Assembly: GCF_000751775.1 (NCBI RefSeq)
Contig: NZ_CCRF01000072.1
Coordinates: forward strand, 1-64,000
Direction of reading: 5' to 3'
Length of the DNA: 64,000 nt
DNA from: Caldibacillus thermoamylovorans
GTDB taxonomy: Bacteria; Bacillota; Bacilli; Bacillales; Caldibacillaceae
Shown piece by piece: positions 10,142-18,846 of this stretch. The stretch's first letter is position 1, and every line of letters starts with the position of its first letter. The position numbers and the translations under genes are program-made. Below the pieces are notes generated by a model. That model had not been told where the DNA came from. It searched no databases and was given only the letters and a program-made list of their open reading frames with translations.

Positions 10142-11014
10142 TCAATGAATGCTTTTCTTTTTGAATTGCCCACCTTTTACATCGCTAACATCCGACATAG
10201 CCAAAAAAGCATTCGGATCAAAATAGCGAACAATCGCTTTTAATTTTGCTTCCTCCAAGCGGGTTATCACACAATAAATGACCTTCTTCTCCTCTCCGCT
10301 GTAGCCTCCCTCACCGGTGAAATATGTAACTGTTCTCCCTAAACGATTCAACAAAGCTTCACCGATTTCTTTATATTTATCCGAGACAATCAAGACGGAT
10401 TTTGATTCATTCATACCAACAATAACAATATCAATAACTTTAAAAGCGATAAAGTAAGCAATTAACGAGTAAAATGTACTGTCAATACTAAATACGAAAC
10501 CGGCGCTACCAAGAATGAAAATATTAAAAATCATAACAACTTGTCCAACAGAAAATGAGGTTTTACTACTGATTAAAGTGGCTAAAATCTCTGTGCCGTC
10601 GAGTGCGCCATTATTTCGCAAAACCGTGCCGACACCGACCCCGAGTACGATTCCGCCAAAGATCGCTGCCAACAACGGATCGTCAGTGATTGGCTCAACA
10701 TGGTGAAATAATTCCGTAAAAATGGATGCCAAAATAATCCCGTATAAACTTTGGAATGCAAACGATTTCCCGATTTGCTTGTAGCCGATGAATAAAAAAG
10801 GAATATTTAAAACAACGAGGAAAATACTGAAAGGGATAGGTACAATGAGTTCATCTAAAATTAATGATATACCGACAACGCCGCCATCGATCACTTGATT
10901 GGGAACTAAAAATGTTTCCAATCCATAAGCAAATATAATTGCACCAATTGTTATAAATATATAATTCTGAAAAATCTCCTTGAATGAATTTTTTTCTTGA
11001 TAACGATCAGACAT
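10142..11014 (-). CDS. YitT family membrane protein (DUF2179 at C terminus)
   Basis: A 290-residue integral membrane protein. About five to six hydrophobic segments fill residues 17-200, including FITIGAIIFAYGLETFLVP with the family-typical VPNQVIDGGVVGIS loop and NNGALDGTEILA. A cytoplasmic C-terminal domain (about 205-285, EEKKVIYCVITRLEEAKL) has the DUF2179 pattern. B. subtilis has several paralogues (YitT, YpjC, YvjA, YqfU, YxkD) and I cannot tell which is the orthologue. The substrate is unknown. AAGGAAAGAAGGA lies before the ATG. Confidence 0.85.
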   Translation of the reverse strand: MSDRYQEKNSFKEIFQNYIFITIGAIIFAYGLETFLVPNQVIDGGVVGISLILDELIVPIPFSIFLVVLNIPFLFIGYKQIGKSFAFQSLYGIILASIFTELFHHVEPITDDPLLAAIFGGIVLGVGVGTVLRNNGALDGTEILATLISSKTSFSVGQVVMIFNIFILGSAGFVFSIDSTFYSLIAYFIAFKVIDIVIVGMNESKSVLIVSDKYKEIGEALLNRLGRTVTYFTGEGGYSGEEKKVIYCVITRLEEAKLKAIVRYFDPNAFLAMSDVSDVKGGQFKKKSIH

Positions 11015-11242
11015 AAAATTCCTTCTTTCCTTATAAAATAAACTTATCTTTATATACTATTATAAAACGAAACTTTTTTATAAGGAAAGAATTTATTATT
11101 AAATTTCCAAAAAAAATTTTATGAGCAATATTTTCGTTACGAGAAATAGTCGCTGAAAACTTTGTTTCTCCGTGGCACAGTAAACTTATTTGGCTAACTA
11201 ATCACACAGAAATCCAAACAAAAATCAAATCTATCTAAATTT

Positions 11243-11893
11243 TTATTTGCTAATTGTAGGAAATTGCACTTCACAACGATAAATCCGATTCCCTTTTTGT
11301 GAAAATTTCTCTTCATATTCGGTCATTATATTCCCTTGAAAATCACTATTGTGTAAATCAAGGCTAATATATTTCAATTTCAGTCCGTATTCAGAAAAAC
11401 TAATAAGGGAATATTCAAACAAAGCTTGATTATCTGTTTTAAAATGCAGTTCGCCTCCACTAACCAAAACCTTCGCGTACATGTCTAAAAATGATTTATA
11501 AGTAAGCCTCCGCTTCTCATGCTTATTTTTTGGCCACGGATCGGAAAAATTTAAGTAAAGACGGTCAATTTCACCCGGACCGAAAACATCAATCAATTTT
11601 TGGGCATTCATATTGAGCAATTTTAAATTCGGTACTTCAGCTTCAATGGCACGGTCCAATGCCGAAACAATCACGCTTGTATACGCCTCAATCCCGATAT
11701 AATTGATTTCAGGATTCGCCTTTGCCATTTCCGTAATAAAACGCCCCTTTCCCGTACCAATTTCTATATGAATAGGGTGATTATTACCAAAAAGGTCATG
11801 CCATTTTTCCTTCCACGTTTCCGGATGATGTACAACAAATTGCGGATAGTTCAACAATTTTTCTTTTGCCCACGGTTTATTTCTTAATCGCAT
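11243..11893 (-). CDS. trmB: tRNA (guanine-N7-)-methyltransferase TrmB
   Basis: A 216-residue SAM-dependent enzyme forming m7G46 in the tRNA variable loop. The SAM-binding motif is [10 protein letters not shown], and the family signature [14 protein letters not shown] is intact. The start is ATG 11893 ([13 protein letters not shown]), 7 bases after AGAGGTGG. The frame is open to 12007, but that extension is hydrophobic, is not family-like and has no site. It is the equivalent of B. subtilis YtmQ, next to ytzH and ytmP as there. Confidence 0.95.
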   Translation of the reverse strand: MRLRNKPWAKEKLLNYPQFVVHHPETWKEKWHDLFGNNHPIHIEIGTGKGRFITEMAKANPEINYIGIEAYTSVIVSALDRAIEAEVPNLKLLNMNAQKLIDVFGPGEIDRLYLNFSDPWPKNKHEKRRLTYKSFLDMYAKVLVSGGELHFKTDNQALFEYSLISFSEYGLKLKYISLDLHNSDFQGNIMTEYEEKFSQKGNRIYRCEVQFPTISK

Positions 11894-12108
11894 CTTGCCA
11901 CCTCTTTTGTTAAATGTATTACTTATTTTTGCATCAATCATTAAGTATAAAAACTGAAATTTGTTATATGATAAGAAAAACAGCAGCGCCAACTTAGCGA
12001 CGTACAAATCGATCGGCTAAAAGCGCAATGCTTTGTTGATACAGCTTAAAGGCCCTGACGCCGAAGTTTTCTTTATATTATAAAAGATCTCATCAAGGGG
12101 GAATCATG

Positions 12109-12387
12109 ATGCCTATCCAATACACTGATCAAATGAATTTGTTAAAAGATATTTTACAAAACCATTCTAAAGATTGCTGCGGATCTGTATCAGAATGTGA
12201 ACAAATTGAACGACTCGCCAAGGCTTTGATGGTTAATCAAAATATTGATCAAACCGGAAAAGCAATACTAAGCGAAATTTATTCATACGGTCAGAATGGA
12301 AAATATACCCAACATCTTGATGAACATATATCAAATCACCAAGATCAATTAAACTCTTGGGTAGACCAGATTAATCAATTCAGTTAG
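12109..12387 (+). CDS. ytzH: YtzH-like small protein
   Basis: A 92-residue soluble protein matching YtzH in length and in the CCGSVSECEQIERL and SEIYSYGQNGKY segments. The start is ATG 12109, 7 bases after AAGGGGG; the adjacent in-frame ATG 12106 is also possible. It is divergent from trmB and convergent with ytmP, with which it shares a two-way terminator. The function is unknown in the family. Confidence 0.85.
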   Translation: MPIQYTDQMNLLKDILQNHSKDCCGSVSECEQIERLAKALMVNQNIDQTGKAILSEIYSYGQNGKYTQHLDEHISNHQDQLNSWVDQINQFS

Positions 12388-12404
12388 TTCAATTCAGATA
12401 ACGT

Positions 12405-12442
12405 GAAAAAATCTCCCTGACTTCGAAATTAGGGAGATTGTT
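12405..12442. terminator. Bidirectional terminator between ytzH and ytmP
   Basis: AATCTCCCT at 12410-12418 pairs with AGGGAGATT at 12431-12439. An A-run lies on the left and TGTTT on the right. Confidence 0.88.
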
Positions 12443-12465
12443 TCAGTCGGTTTTCTTCGTACATC

Positions 12466-13239
12466 TTACTTGATTGTGTCTAAATATTCAAGCCAAAATA
12501 CACGATCTTTTTCATTTCCTTTACTATCAAAAAATTGAATCGATAAGAGCGTCTGATAATAAACATACCATTTTAAACGATTATAGATGGAATCAGTCAA
12601 GTATATCCCATAATTATTTAACCAATTTTCCCATTCATCCTCGGGTACGTACCAATATAATAACGGTCCAAGATCGAAAGCCGGATCCCCGATAATGGCA
12701 CTTTCCCAATCAATTAAAAATAATTCATTCTCATCGGTAATCATCCAATTATTATGATTCATATCTCCATGGCAAACTGCCCAATTATTCGGTCGTATTT
12801 CAGGTACATGTTGCTCCAAGTAACGAATCGTCTTGGAAATAGCGAATTCTTTTATTAAGTTCGCATTAAGTTTGCTCTGTAGTTGAGTAAGTAATATTTC
12901 AGGGGAAAAAGGTGTTTTTCCTAATCTTTTCATCATTGATAAAAGAGGCTTTGAACGATGAATTTTTTTTAATAATTTGGCAACATCTTCACCACTCATA
13001 TCATTCGGTTCAAGTTTTCTGCCCTTGATCCATTTTTGTGCAGTAAACACATCCCCACTTTCCGACCGCTTTGTCCAAATCAATTTGGGAACAATTCCTT
13101 CAGCAGAAAGCACGGCCAAAAATGGTGATGAATTTCGTTTTATAAATAGTTTTTTGTTTTCATGAGAAGCGATGAAAGCCTCACCTGTTAAACCGCCGGC
13201 CGGTTCTAACACCCAACCATTTTCAAGTATATGTTCCAC
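12466..13239 (-). CDS. ytmP: YtmP, APH/choline kinase-family phosphotransferase
   Basis: A 257-residue kinase-fold protein. It has an N-terminal lobe with the ATP lysine in LFIKRNSSPFLAVLSAEG, the catalytic loop CHGDMNHNNWMI (catalytic Asp in HGD) and the metal-binding LIDWESA. The start is GTG 13239 (VEHILENGW), after GAGGGTG, and this matches the B. subtilis MEH start; the frame is open to 13254. The substrate is unknown. The family includes aminoglycoside and choline kinases, but adjacency to the tRNA gene trmB gives no direct clue. Confidence 0.88.
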   Translation of the reverse strand: MEHILENGWVLEPAGGLTGEAFIASHENKKLFIKRNSSPFLAVLSAEGIVPKLIWTKRSESGDVFTAQKWIKGRKLEPNDMSGEDVAKLLKKIHRSKPLLSMMKRLGKTPFSPEILLTQLQSKLNANLIKEFAISKTIRYLEQHVPEIRPNNWAVCHGDMNHNNWMITDENELFLIDWESAIIGDPAFDLGPLLYWYVPEDEWENWLNNYGIYLTDSIYNRLKWYVYYQTLLSIQFFDSKGNEKDRVFWLEYLDTIK

Positions 13240-13443
13240 CGTGTTCACCCTCAATGCTGCTCTTTGGTCCCTAATAATGCATCGTATATAGAAAAGAAAA
13301 AATGATAAAGTTGCCGTTCAATAATAGTGACTTTATGATTGTATCCCTTTGTGAACGTTTGCGTCAAGTCAAAATTTCCTAAATCCTGCCATATGGAATA
13401 TATTTACACAAAAATGCGAGCGCAAACTTTGTAGTGGGATGAT

Positions 13444-14403
13444 TTAGTAAATTCTTGACTTGGAAACAGAATGACAATGAATAAGTAAAGCTCTGGCCGC
13501 TTTCAATTGTCCGTTTTTCATTGGTGCTTTAAATTCTCGCATTCTTTTAAACCATTCGGGATAGTTCCGATGGTCAACCAATGTAATTCCGTACGGAGCA
13601 GACGGAAAATCAATGAAACCGTTGCGGCTGATTAACACTTTTGATATTGGAAAATCAATATTCGCTTGCTTCCATATTCCCTTTATAATCGATTCCGTAC
13701 GATTTAGTGCAATAAGTGGGTTTAAAAATTTTTTCCGTTGATGATTAACCCTTTTTTCCCAAAAATGGTCTTCCAAGCCTATATAGACTGCTTGATCCTC
13801 TGATTCTATAAATTTTATACAAACAACTTCCAACGGGGTTAACAAAATGGTCTCCGTTTGAATCTCGGCCTTTTTTAAAGAAAATACCGGTTTATACAAA
13901 AATAAAAATGTATCCGGGAACCGTAACATAAAATATTTCAGGTTTTTTTCCAAAAAATAAGAAATGTCGACATTCGATTGTTCAAAAACGGTTGAACTTG
14001 CCCACTGAATTTGAACTTTAAATATTTCCTCCAAAAATTGGTACTTCAATTCGTCAACTGTTTTAGGCATTGTTTCAAACTGGAATGGAAATCTGTTCAT
14101 GTTCGCGTCTTCATCGTCTATTATTGTCCATTCCTTGACTTGACCCGCAGCATCTTCCTGCCATTCTTCTTTATTTTTTGTAAATACCGATTTCATTTTT
14201 CCCCAGATTTTTTCCTTCCCTAACGGTTCTTCTGTCGCTGTACTAATTATTTCAGGGCTTGAATGTACTAATACGCCTTCATCCCAAGCTTTATACAATT
14301 GCTGCCACTGCAATCTTTTCAAACGAATAAAGCGGGAAGGATATTTATATATATCCAGTTCATATCTGGAAACATAGTCTTGCAGCTTTATCAATTGTCC
14401 CAT
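13444..14403 (-). CDS. ytlQ: YtlQ-like conserved protein
   Basis: A 319-residue soluble protein starting MGQLIKLQDYVSRYE. The N-terminal quarter (about residues 55-95) is charged and linker-like. The rest is a mixed alpha/beta domain with VHSSPE, LLTPLEVVCIKF and FIDFPSAPYGITLVDHRN. I recognise it by similarity and position as the YtlQ type; no function is established and I see no catalytic motif that I would trust. AGGAAGGG precedes the ATG. It is upstream of thpR's neighbour ytmP, as in related genomes, but amyX and ytlR of B. subtilis are absent. Confidence 0.75.
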   Translation of the reverse strand: MGQLIKLQDYVSRYELDIYKYPSRFIRLKRLQWQQLYKAWDEGVLVHSSPEIISTATEEPLGKEKIWGKMKSVFTKNKEEWQEDAAGQVKEWTIIDDEDANMNRFPFQFETMPKTVDELKYQFLEEIFKVQIQWASSTVFEQSNVDISYFLEKNLKYFMLRFPDTFLFLYKPVFSLKKAEIQTETILLTPLEVVCIKFIESEDQAVYIGLEDHFWEKRVNHQRKKFLNPLIALNRTESIIKGIWKQANIDFPISKVLISRNGFIDFPSAPYGITLVDHRNYPEWFKRMREFKAPMKNGQLKAARALLIHCHSVSKSRIY

Positions 14404-14506
14404 TATTTCTACCCTTCCTTTTTAATACATCAGAAAAAATACTGAAGAACAGCCTATACATACGCTTTATTGTCCGGCCACAGACGGCATGTTCTTTTTC
14501 TTACCA

Positions 14507-15067
14507 TCAAGCATCCAGTTGAAACACATGATATTCTTTATATTTTGGCGTTTGATCAAGATGTGTTTCATATAAAACAATTTGATTAACAGAAAATGAA
14601 AAAGATTGCCGGAAGCTATACAGATCCAACAGGTTCATTTGGAAAGGATCGGTTCCACCCCATTTTCTGGCTAATGTAATATGAGGGCGGAATGGTTTTT
14701 TATCAAGTGAAAACCCGAGTTTTATACATTGATTATACACGTTTTTCTGTATACCTGTTAACCGTTCGCAAGTTTTAACATCCAGCCAAAAAATCCGCGG
14801 TTCCGTCGCCTTTCCAAATGTCCCCAACTGATGAAAAGTAAGCTCAAATGGTTTTTCTTCCTTTGCAATTTTCTCAACAGCAACGATTGCTCTTTCTAAC
14901 ATTTCTATTTCTTGATCCCCTAAAAAAGCAAGGGTGATATGATAATCTTCGGGATGGACCCAACGTTTAAACGGAAAATGCTCTTTATTCGTCATAACCC
15001 ATTGGTGAATAAATTTCTTCGCTTCACTCGGTAATTTTACGGCAAAAAAATAATGATTCCCTTTCAT
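14507..15067 (-). CDS. thpR: RNA 2',3'-cyclic phosphodiesterase (ThpR/LigT, YtlP)
   Basis: A 186-residue 2H-phosphoesterase. The two catalytic HxTx motifs are present as HITLAFLG (about residue 44) and HITLARKWGG (about 130). The enzyme opens 2',3'-cyclic phosphates at RNA ends; this is known for the family. The start is ATG 15067, 8 bases after GAGGGAG. An in-frame ATG at 15097 would add ten residues without a better site. Confidence 0.9.
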   Translation of the reverse strand: MKGNHYFFAVKLPSEAKKFIHQWVMTNKEHFPFKRWVHPEDYHITLAFLGDQEIEMLERAIVAVEKIAKEEKPFELTFHQLGTFGKATEPRIFWLDVKTCERLTGIQKNVYNQCIKLGFSLDKKPFRPHITLARKWGGTDPFQMNLLDLYSFRQSFSFSVNQIVLYETHLDQTPKYKEYHVFQLDA

Positions 15068-15222
15068 AATGGTACTCCCTCGTACATTTTTATTCATTAT
15101 TTATTGTACACCAAAAAAGGGAGTAGTACTCAAAGATTTATAAATAAACATACTGTAATTGTTAAAAAATTCTCTTATCTGGGCCATTCCGTTTCGTGTA
15201 GAAGTATATTTGTAAGAGACAA

Positions 15223-16089
15223 TTATTCCACCTTGCTTAAAAGATGACCACATTCATGCTCTATTTCTTGTTCAAATAATGTTTGAAGTTTTCTCGTTAC
15301 ATCCCCTGGCGTCCCGTTTCCAATTTTTACACCATCTACTTCAACAATCGGGATGATTTCCATTGTCGTACTCGTTAAAAACAGCTCGTCGGCATTTTGT
15401 AATTGTTCCACAGTAAAACCGGTTTCTTCATAAGGCAGTTGGTTGAAGTCAAGCAATGAAATTACTTTTTGTCTGGTAATCCCATTTAAAATAAATTGAT
15501 TAGCCGGATGAGTAAATAGCTTCCCGTTTTGAACCATCCATATATTGGTCGAACTACCCTCTGTAATGATGCCATCTCGATGTAAAATTGCTTCCAGACA
15601 GCCGGCATCCGTTGCTTTTTTCTTTGCCAAAACAGCTCCTAACAAACTGATCGACTTTATATCACAATAATGCCAGCGTAAATCCTCCGTAATAACGGCT
15701 TTCCCCCCGGTTTTCATTAAATCAACCGGACGAGTACCGGGCATAAGATAACCGATCAAGGTGGGTGAAACCGTTTCAGGAATAACATGATTTCTGGGAA
15801 CTACACCTCTTGAAATTTGCAAATACAGATTACATGTAGAAGCATTCTCTTGTTCAAGCAAATTGATAATTAAATCCGTTATTTCTTGTTTAGAATAAGG
15901 AATCTCCATATAAATTTTTTGGGCACTTGCATAAAGCCGATCAATATGCTCTTTTAATGTAAAAGGCTTTCCATTGTAAATCCTGATTACTTCATAAACA
16001 CCGTCACCAAACTGAAATCCGCGATCCTCAATATGAATGATCGCTTTTTCCCGATCAACAATATGACCATTAAAAATAACTTTTCCCAA
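15223..16089 (-). CDS. dat: D-amino acid (D-alanine) aminotransferase
   Basis: A 288-residue class-IV PLP aminotransferase that interconverts D-alanine and D-glutamate for cell-wall precursors. The PLP lysine is in WHYCDIKSISLL, the D-amino acid transaminase signature, and GSSTNIWMV binds the cofactor phosphate side. The start is TTG 16089 (TTG GGA AAA GTT) after AAGGGAG. Branched-chain and 4-amino-4-deoxychorismate lyases share the fold, but the IKS motif favours Dat. A second class-IV enzyme, at 46378, is the branched-chain type. Confidence 0.92.
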   Translation of the reverse strand: MGKVIFNGHIVDREKAIIHIEDRGFQFGDGVYEVIRIYNGKPFTLKEHIDRLYASAQKIYMEIPYSKQEITDLIINLLEQENASTCNLYLQISRGVVPRNHVIPETVSPTLIGYLMPGTRPVDLMKTGGKAVITEDLRWHYCDIKSISLLGAVLAKKKATDAGCLEAILHRDGIITEGSSTNIWMVQNGKLFTHPANQFILNGITRQKVISLLDFNQLPYEETGFTVEQLQNADELFLTSTTMEIIPIVEVDGVKIGNGTPGDVTRKLQTLFEQEIEHECGHLLSKVE

Positions 16090-16344
16090 TGTTCTCCCTT
16101 CCCTTCGTTGAAATCAGCCTACATTTAAGTGAAATCTCACCTTTGCTGGAAATTTATTCTTAAACGTATAAGAAAATAACCTATTACCATTCAAACATCT
16201 ATTGAATGAATTTCTTTGAATATTTTATAACATTATTCATATAATGGCAAAAAAGGAGGTGAATATTTTATTAGCTTTCTATTAAACTTCCGAAAATTTT
16301 ACGTAACTTTAGAAAAGACCGTCATTACATAATTCTTGACAATA

Positions 16345-16440
16345 GAGTGAGCCTTCCATCAGTGGGGGTCTCATCCTACTGATGGTTAGTTAAACCAATC
16401 GAGCACTTACGGCACTTATCTTCCCCTCCTTTCCATCTTT
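16345..16440 (-). repeat. Copy H of the dispersed structured element (partial)
   Basis: CCATCAGTGGGG pairs with CCTACTGATGG at 16356-16386, followed by TTAGTTAAACCAATCGAGCAC. The distal half, with the CTCGAAAA segment, is not recognisable. It is oriented towards dat, about 255 bases away. The remainder of the 870-base gap 16090-16961 holds a decayed ORF (16652) and AT-rich DNA, including an AAGGAGGTG site at 16254 followed by only eight codons. Confidence 0.7.
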
Positions 16441-16651
16441 GACTTTCTTTTACCCATAAGAGGAAGTTTTAGTGACCGTTTGTGCGGACAAATTTTACAA
16501 GATATTCAACAATTTGTTCAAAAAAATTTATTTTCTAATAATATAAAAAGACTGGCAATTTAAATGTCAATTCGTTATAATATTAGTATTACATTTTCCA
16601 TTTATCAGAAATCAATGTCATGAAACCTCATGATATAGCTATTGAGATGAT

Positions 16652-16949
16652 ATGAGGAAAAATATTTTCTTAGATATGAATGGTAAGCAAAAGTTTTTAG
16701 TCGAGCCTTATCCTAATGTGAAAGTAATTTATTGGAACATGCATTGTTAGTAAAAATCCTTATCAAAACAAATGGTTCTATGTGCTGTATTACTCCATTG
16801 AGAAGTTAGGTTTTACTAAAATGGAAAAGGTGCAATTAGAAGAAGTTTGCGTAGATAAGAACCTGCCGACGATAGTTGTGCAGAGTCTCAGAGAACAGGG
16901 ATGCTATTCCCCGTTGTCGTTTGCAGTTCGCCAATTAATAATTTTATAG
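16652..16949 (+). pseudogene. Possible frameshifted small gene upstream of ytzE
   Basis: ATG 16652 opens a 32-codon frame (MRKNIFLDMNGKQKFLVEPY...) that ends at TAG 16748. The next frame is then open from 16728 to TAG 16947 and reads as protein-like sequence (NPYQNKWFYVLYYSIEKLGF, then MEKVQLEEV). One base change in length around 16740 would join the two. I do not recognise the product. It could equally be two chance frames, so it is offered as a weak candidate. Confidence 0.28.
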
Positions 16950-16961
16950 GGGTGTGGTTTT

Positions 16962-17183
16962 TTGAAAAACTCAACAGACCGAATGCTAACTCGAATCAAA
17001 TCCGTATACATGTTTATTTATGAAAACGGAACGGTGTCAACACAGGAATTAGTTGACGAGTTTGGCACGACTCCTCGGACCATTCAAAGAGATTTAAATG
17101 TTTTGGCATATAATGGCTTAGTTACAAGCCCAAGCCGAGGCAAATGGACAACGACAGATAAAAAAGTGAGAACTTCATCTTAG
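16962..17183 (+). CDS. ytzE: YtzE, DeoR-type HTH protein
   Basis: A 73-residue protein that is essentially only the DeoR-family winged helix-turn-helix (VSTQELVDEFGTTPRTIQRD) with no effector domain, the length I recall for YtzE. The start is TTG 16962 after GGGGTG. It is convergent with ytzG and shares the terminator at 17203. The target is unknown. Confidence 0.88.
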   Translation: MKNSTDRMLTRIKSVYMFIYENGTVSTQELVDEFGTTPRTIQRDLNVLAYNGLVTSPSRGKWTTTDKKVRTSS

Positions 17184-17202
17184 ATATAAAGATTTATATA
17201 GG

Positions 17203-17229
17203 GATCGCCTTTAATTGGCGATTTTTTTC
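17203..17229. terminator. Terminator after ytzE
   Basis: GATCGCC-TTTAAT-TGGCGAT is followed by TTTTTT. It also lies past the end of the convergent ytzG. Confidence 0.85.
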
Positions 17230-17260
17230 AGCCCGCACTTCATAATTATAAAAAAACAGG

Positions 17261-17977
17261 TCATTGCCTATTTTTCAGAAGATCGATTTCTTCATCGGTC
17301 AGTTCTCGATATTCCCCTTCAGCTAAATCCCCATCCAGCTTAATCGGTCCCATGGAAAGCCGCTTTAGATAAACTACTTTTTTTCCTACCGCTTCAAACA
17401 TGCGTTTCACTTGATGAAATTTCCCTTCTGTAATCGTCAATTCAATTTCCGACCGAATTTCACCGCTCCGTAAAATATTGAGTTGAGCAGGCTTTGTGAC
17501 ATAACCATCATCAAGCTTAATTCCGGCTGCAAACGCTTTTTTGTCTTCCTCCGTAATGGTTCCATCCACTAATGCATAATACGTTTTCGGTACATGCTTT
17601 TTCGGTGACAACAGCTGATGCGCCAATCCCCCGTCATTCGTTAGAAGCAACAGACCCACTGTATCTTTATCGAGTCGTCCAACGGGAAAAGGCTCATAAA
17701 CAGCATCCTCCATTTCTAACAAATCAATCACGGTTTTCTCACGGTCGTCTTCTGTCGCAGAAATCACACCGGCCGGTTTATTCATCATTAAATAAATATA
17801 TTCTTTGTATTCAATTTTTTCCCCATAAACAGTCATTTTATCTTTTTTCGGGTCGACATGAGTTTTCGCATCTGTCACGGTCTCCCCATTTACAGTTACC
17901 ACCCGATTCTTCAATAATTTTTTCACTTCTTTCCGGCTCCCGTAGCCAATATTTGCCAAAATTTTATCAATACGCAT
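17261..17977 (-). CDS. ytzG: RsuA-family pseudouridine synthase YtzG
   Basis: A 238-residue rRNA pseudouridine synthase. It has an N-terminal S4 RNA-binding domain (residues 1-60, RIDKILANIGYGSRKEVKKL) and then the catalytic core, with the active-site Asp in GRLDKDTVGLLLLTNDG. KRLSMGPIKL is the family's C-terminal motif. RsuA-type enzymes act on small-subunit rRNA; the exact site here is inferred. AGGAGG precedes ATG 17977. The 490-base gap that follows holds the 66-bp repeats. Confidence 0.92.
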   Translation of the reverse strand: MRIDKILANIGYGSRKEVKKLLKNRVVTVNGETVTDAKTHVDPKKDKMTVYGEKIEYKEYIYLMMNKPAGVISATEDDREKTVIDLLEMEDAVYEPFPVGRLDKDTVGLLLLTNDGGLAHQLLSPKKHVPKTYYALVDGTITEEDKKAFAAGIKLDDGYVTKPAQLNILRSGEIRSEIELTITEGKFHQVKRMFEAVGKKVVYLKRLSMGPIKLDGDLAEGEYRELTDEEIDLLKNRQ

Positions 17978-18149
17978 TCAACAGCCTCCTAACGTTTTTC
18001 TGGTATAATAACATTCTTTCCATTTTTAAATAAAGAAAGATATTGGACCCTTTATTAACCACAAATTAGCCAATATACTCTTTCATCCACATGCAAATTT
18101 CTTAGCAAACGATATTTTTCGATTGCACATTAGGGTAAAAATTCTTAAA

Positions 18150-18395
18150 ACCATTCCCTAAATTTAAAGCAGACCATATATTTTTTTCCACGAATCAGGC
18201 TAAATTTTCTTAACTCCATTCCCAAAAATTTAAAGCAGATCATATATTTTTTTCCACGAATCAGGCTAAATTTTCTTAACTCCATTCCCAAAAATTTAAA
18301 GCAGATCATATATTTTTGCCCATACTTTAGACTAAATTTTCTTATCTCCATTACCAAAAACTTATTAAAGCAAACCACCTCTTTTTTAATCAAGA
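18150..18395. repeat. 66-bp tandem repeat, about 3.5 units
   Basis: AATTTAAAGC recurs at 18161, 18227 and 18293, with a diverged unit at about 18359; the period is exactly 66 bp. The two middle units are nearly identical. Because 66 is a multiple of 3, the minus strand has an 82-codon open frame with a 22-residue repeat (ELRKFSLIRGKKYMICF). That frame has no ribosome site, and I treat it as a by-product. Confidence 0.88.
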
Positions 18396-18432
18396 ATTAG
18401 GCATTCCAATCAGTCCCTTTTAGTTATATGCA

Positions 18433-18441
18433 CATACACTA
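18433..18441 (+). promoter_or_regulatory. Possible sigma-K -10 element
   Basis: CATACACTA fits the sigma-K -10 pattern CATAnnnTA and lies 31 bases before the start of the adjacent coat-like gene. No convincing -35 AC is placed, so this is a suggestion only. Confidence 0.35.
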
Positions 18442-18471
18442 ATTACTGAGATTATAGAGGAGGTTATGTTT

Positions 18472-18732
18472 ATGATTGATTACTACCGGCAATATCAATT
18501 TCCCGGCCAAGGACAATTTCCAGGAATGGATCAATTTCAAACCCCGGGACAATTTCCGGGACAGGGGCAATTTCAAACCCCGGGGCAAACCGGACAATTT
18601 TTCCCCGGCTTTCCGGGAACAGGTACACAAACCCGAATTGACAGATTAGAAAGGAATGTAAACCGTTTGGAACGGGAAGTCGACCGCTTGGAAAACCGAC
18701 TTCGCAGAGTAGAAAGACGTTTAGGTTTTTAA
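18472..18732 (+). CDS. Small Gln/Pro/Gly-rich protein with C-terminal coiled coil, possible spore coat component
   Basis: An 86-residue protein. Residues 1-50 are low-complexity repeats of QFPGQGQFPG and QFQTPGQ type. Residues 58-86 form an Arg/Glu/Leu heptad coiled coil (RLERNVNRLEREVDRLENRL). This layout is common among Bacillus spore-surface proteins; the role is inferred. The start is ATG 18472, 8 bases after GAGGAGG; ATG 18466 is too close to that site. A sigma-K-like -10 lies upstream. It is not in an operon: the next gene is convergent. Confidence 0.75.
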   Translation: MIDYYRQYQFPGQGQFPGMDQFQTPGQFPGQGQFQTPGQTGQFFPGFPGTGTQTRIDRLERNVNRLEREVDRLENRLRRVERRLGF

Positions 18733-18784
18733 TTTGAAAAGTTCAGGACACGCACCTAGAGACATCCAACCAGGTCAGCTAAAG

Positions 18785-18835
18785 ACATGATTCGTCAACT
18801 AACGATCAGCGGGGGAACGATTTCCTCCGCTGATG
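18785..18835 (+). repeat. Copy J of the dispersed element (hairpin half), likely terminator
   Basis: ATCAGCGG-GGGAACGATTTCCT-CCGCTGAT is preceded by TCGTCAACTAACG. Compared with other copies (AGTGG/CCACT) the stem here is AGCGG/CCGCT, a compensatory change. It lies between the convergent small coat-like gene and murJ and may end both. Confidence 0.65.
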
Positions 18836-18846
18836 TAAGTTTGACT

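Noticed and set aside
18145-18393. 82-codon ORF with 22-residue repeats
   Set aside because: By-product of the 66-bp tandem repeat and without a translation signal.
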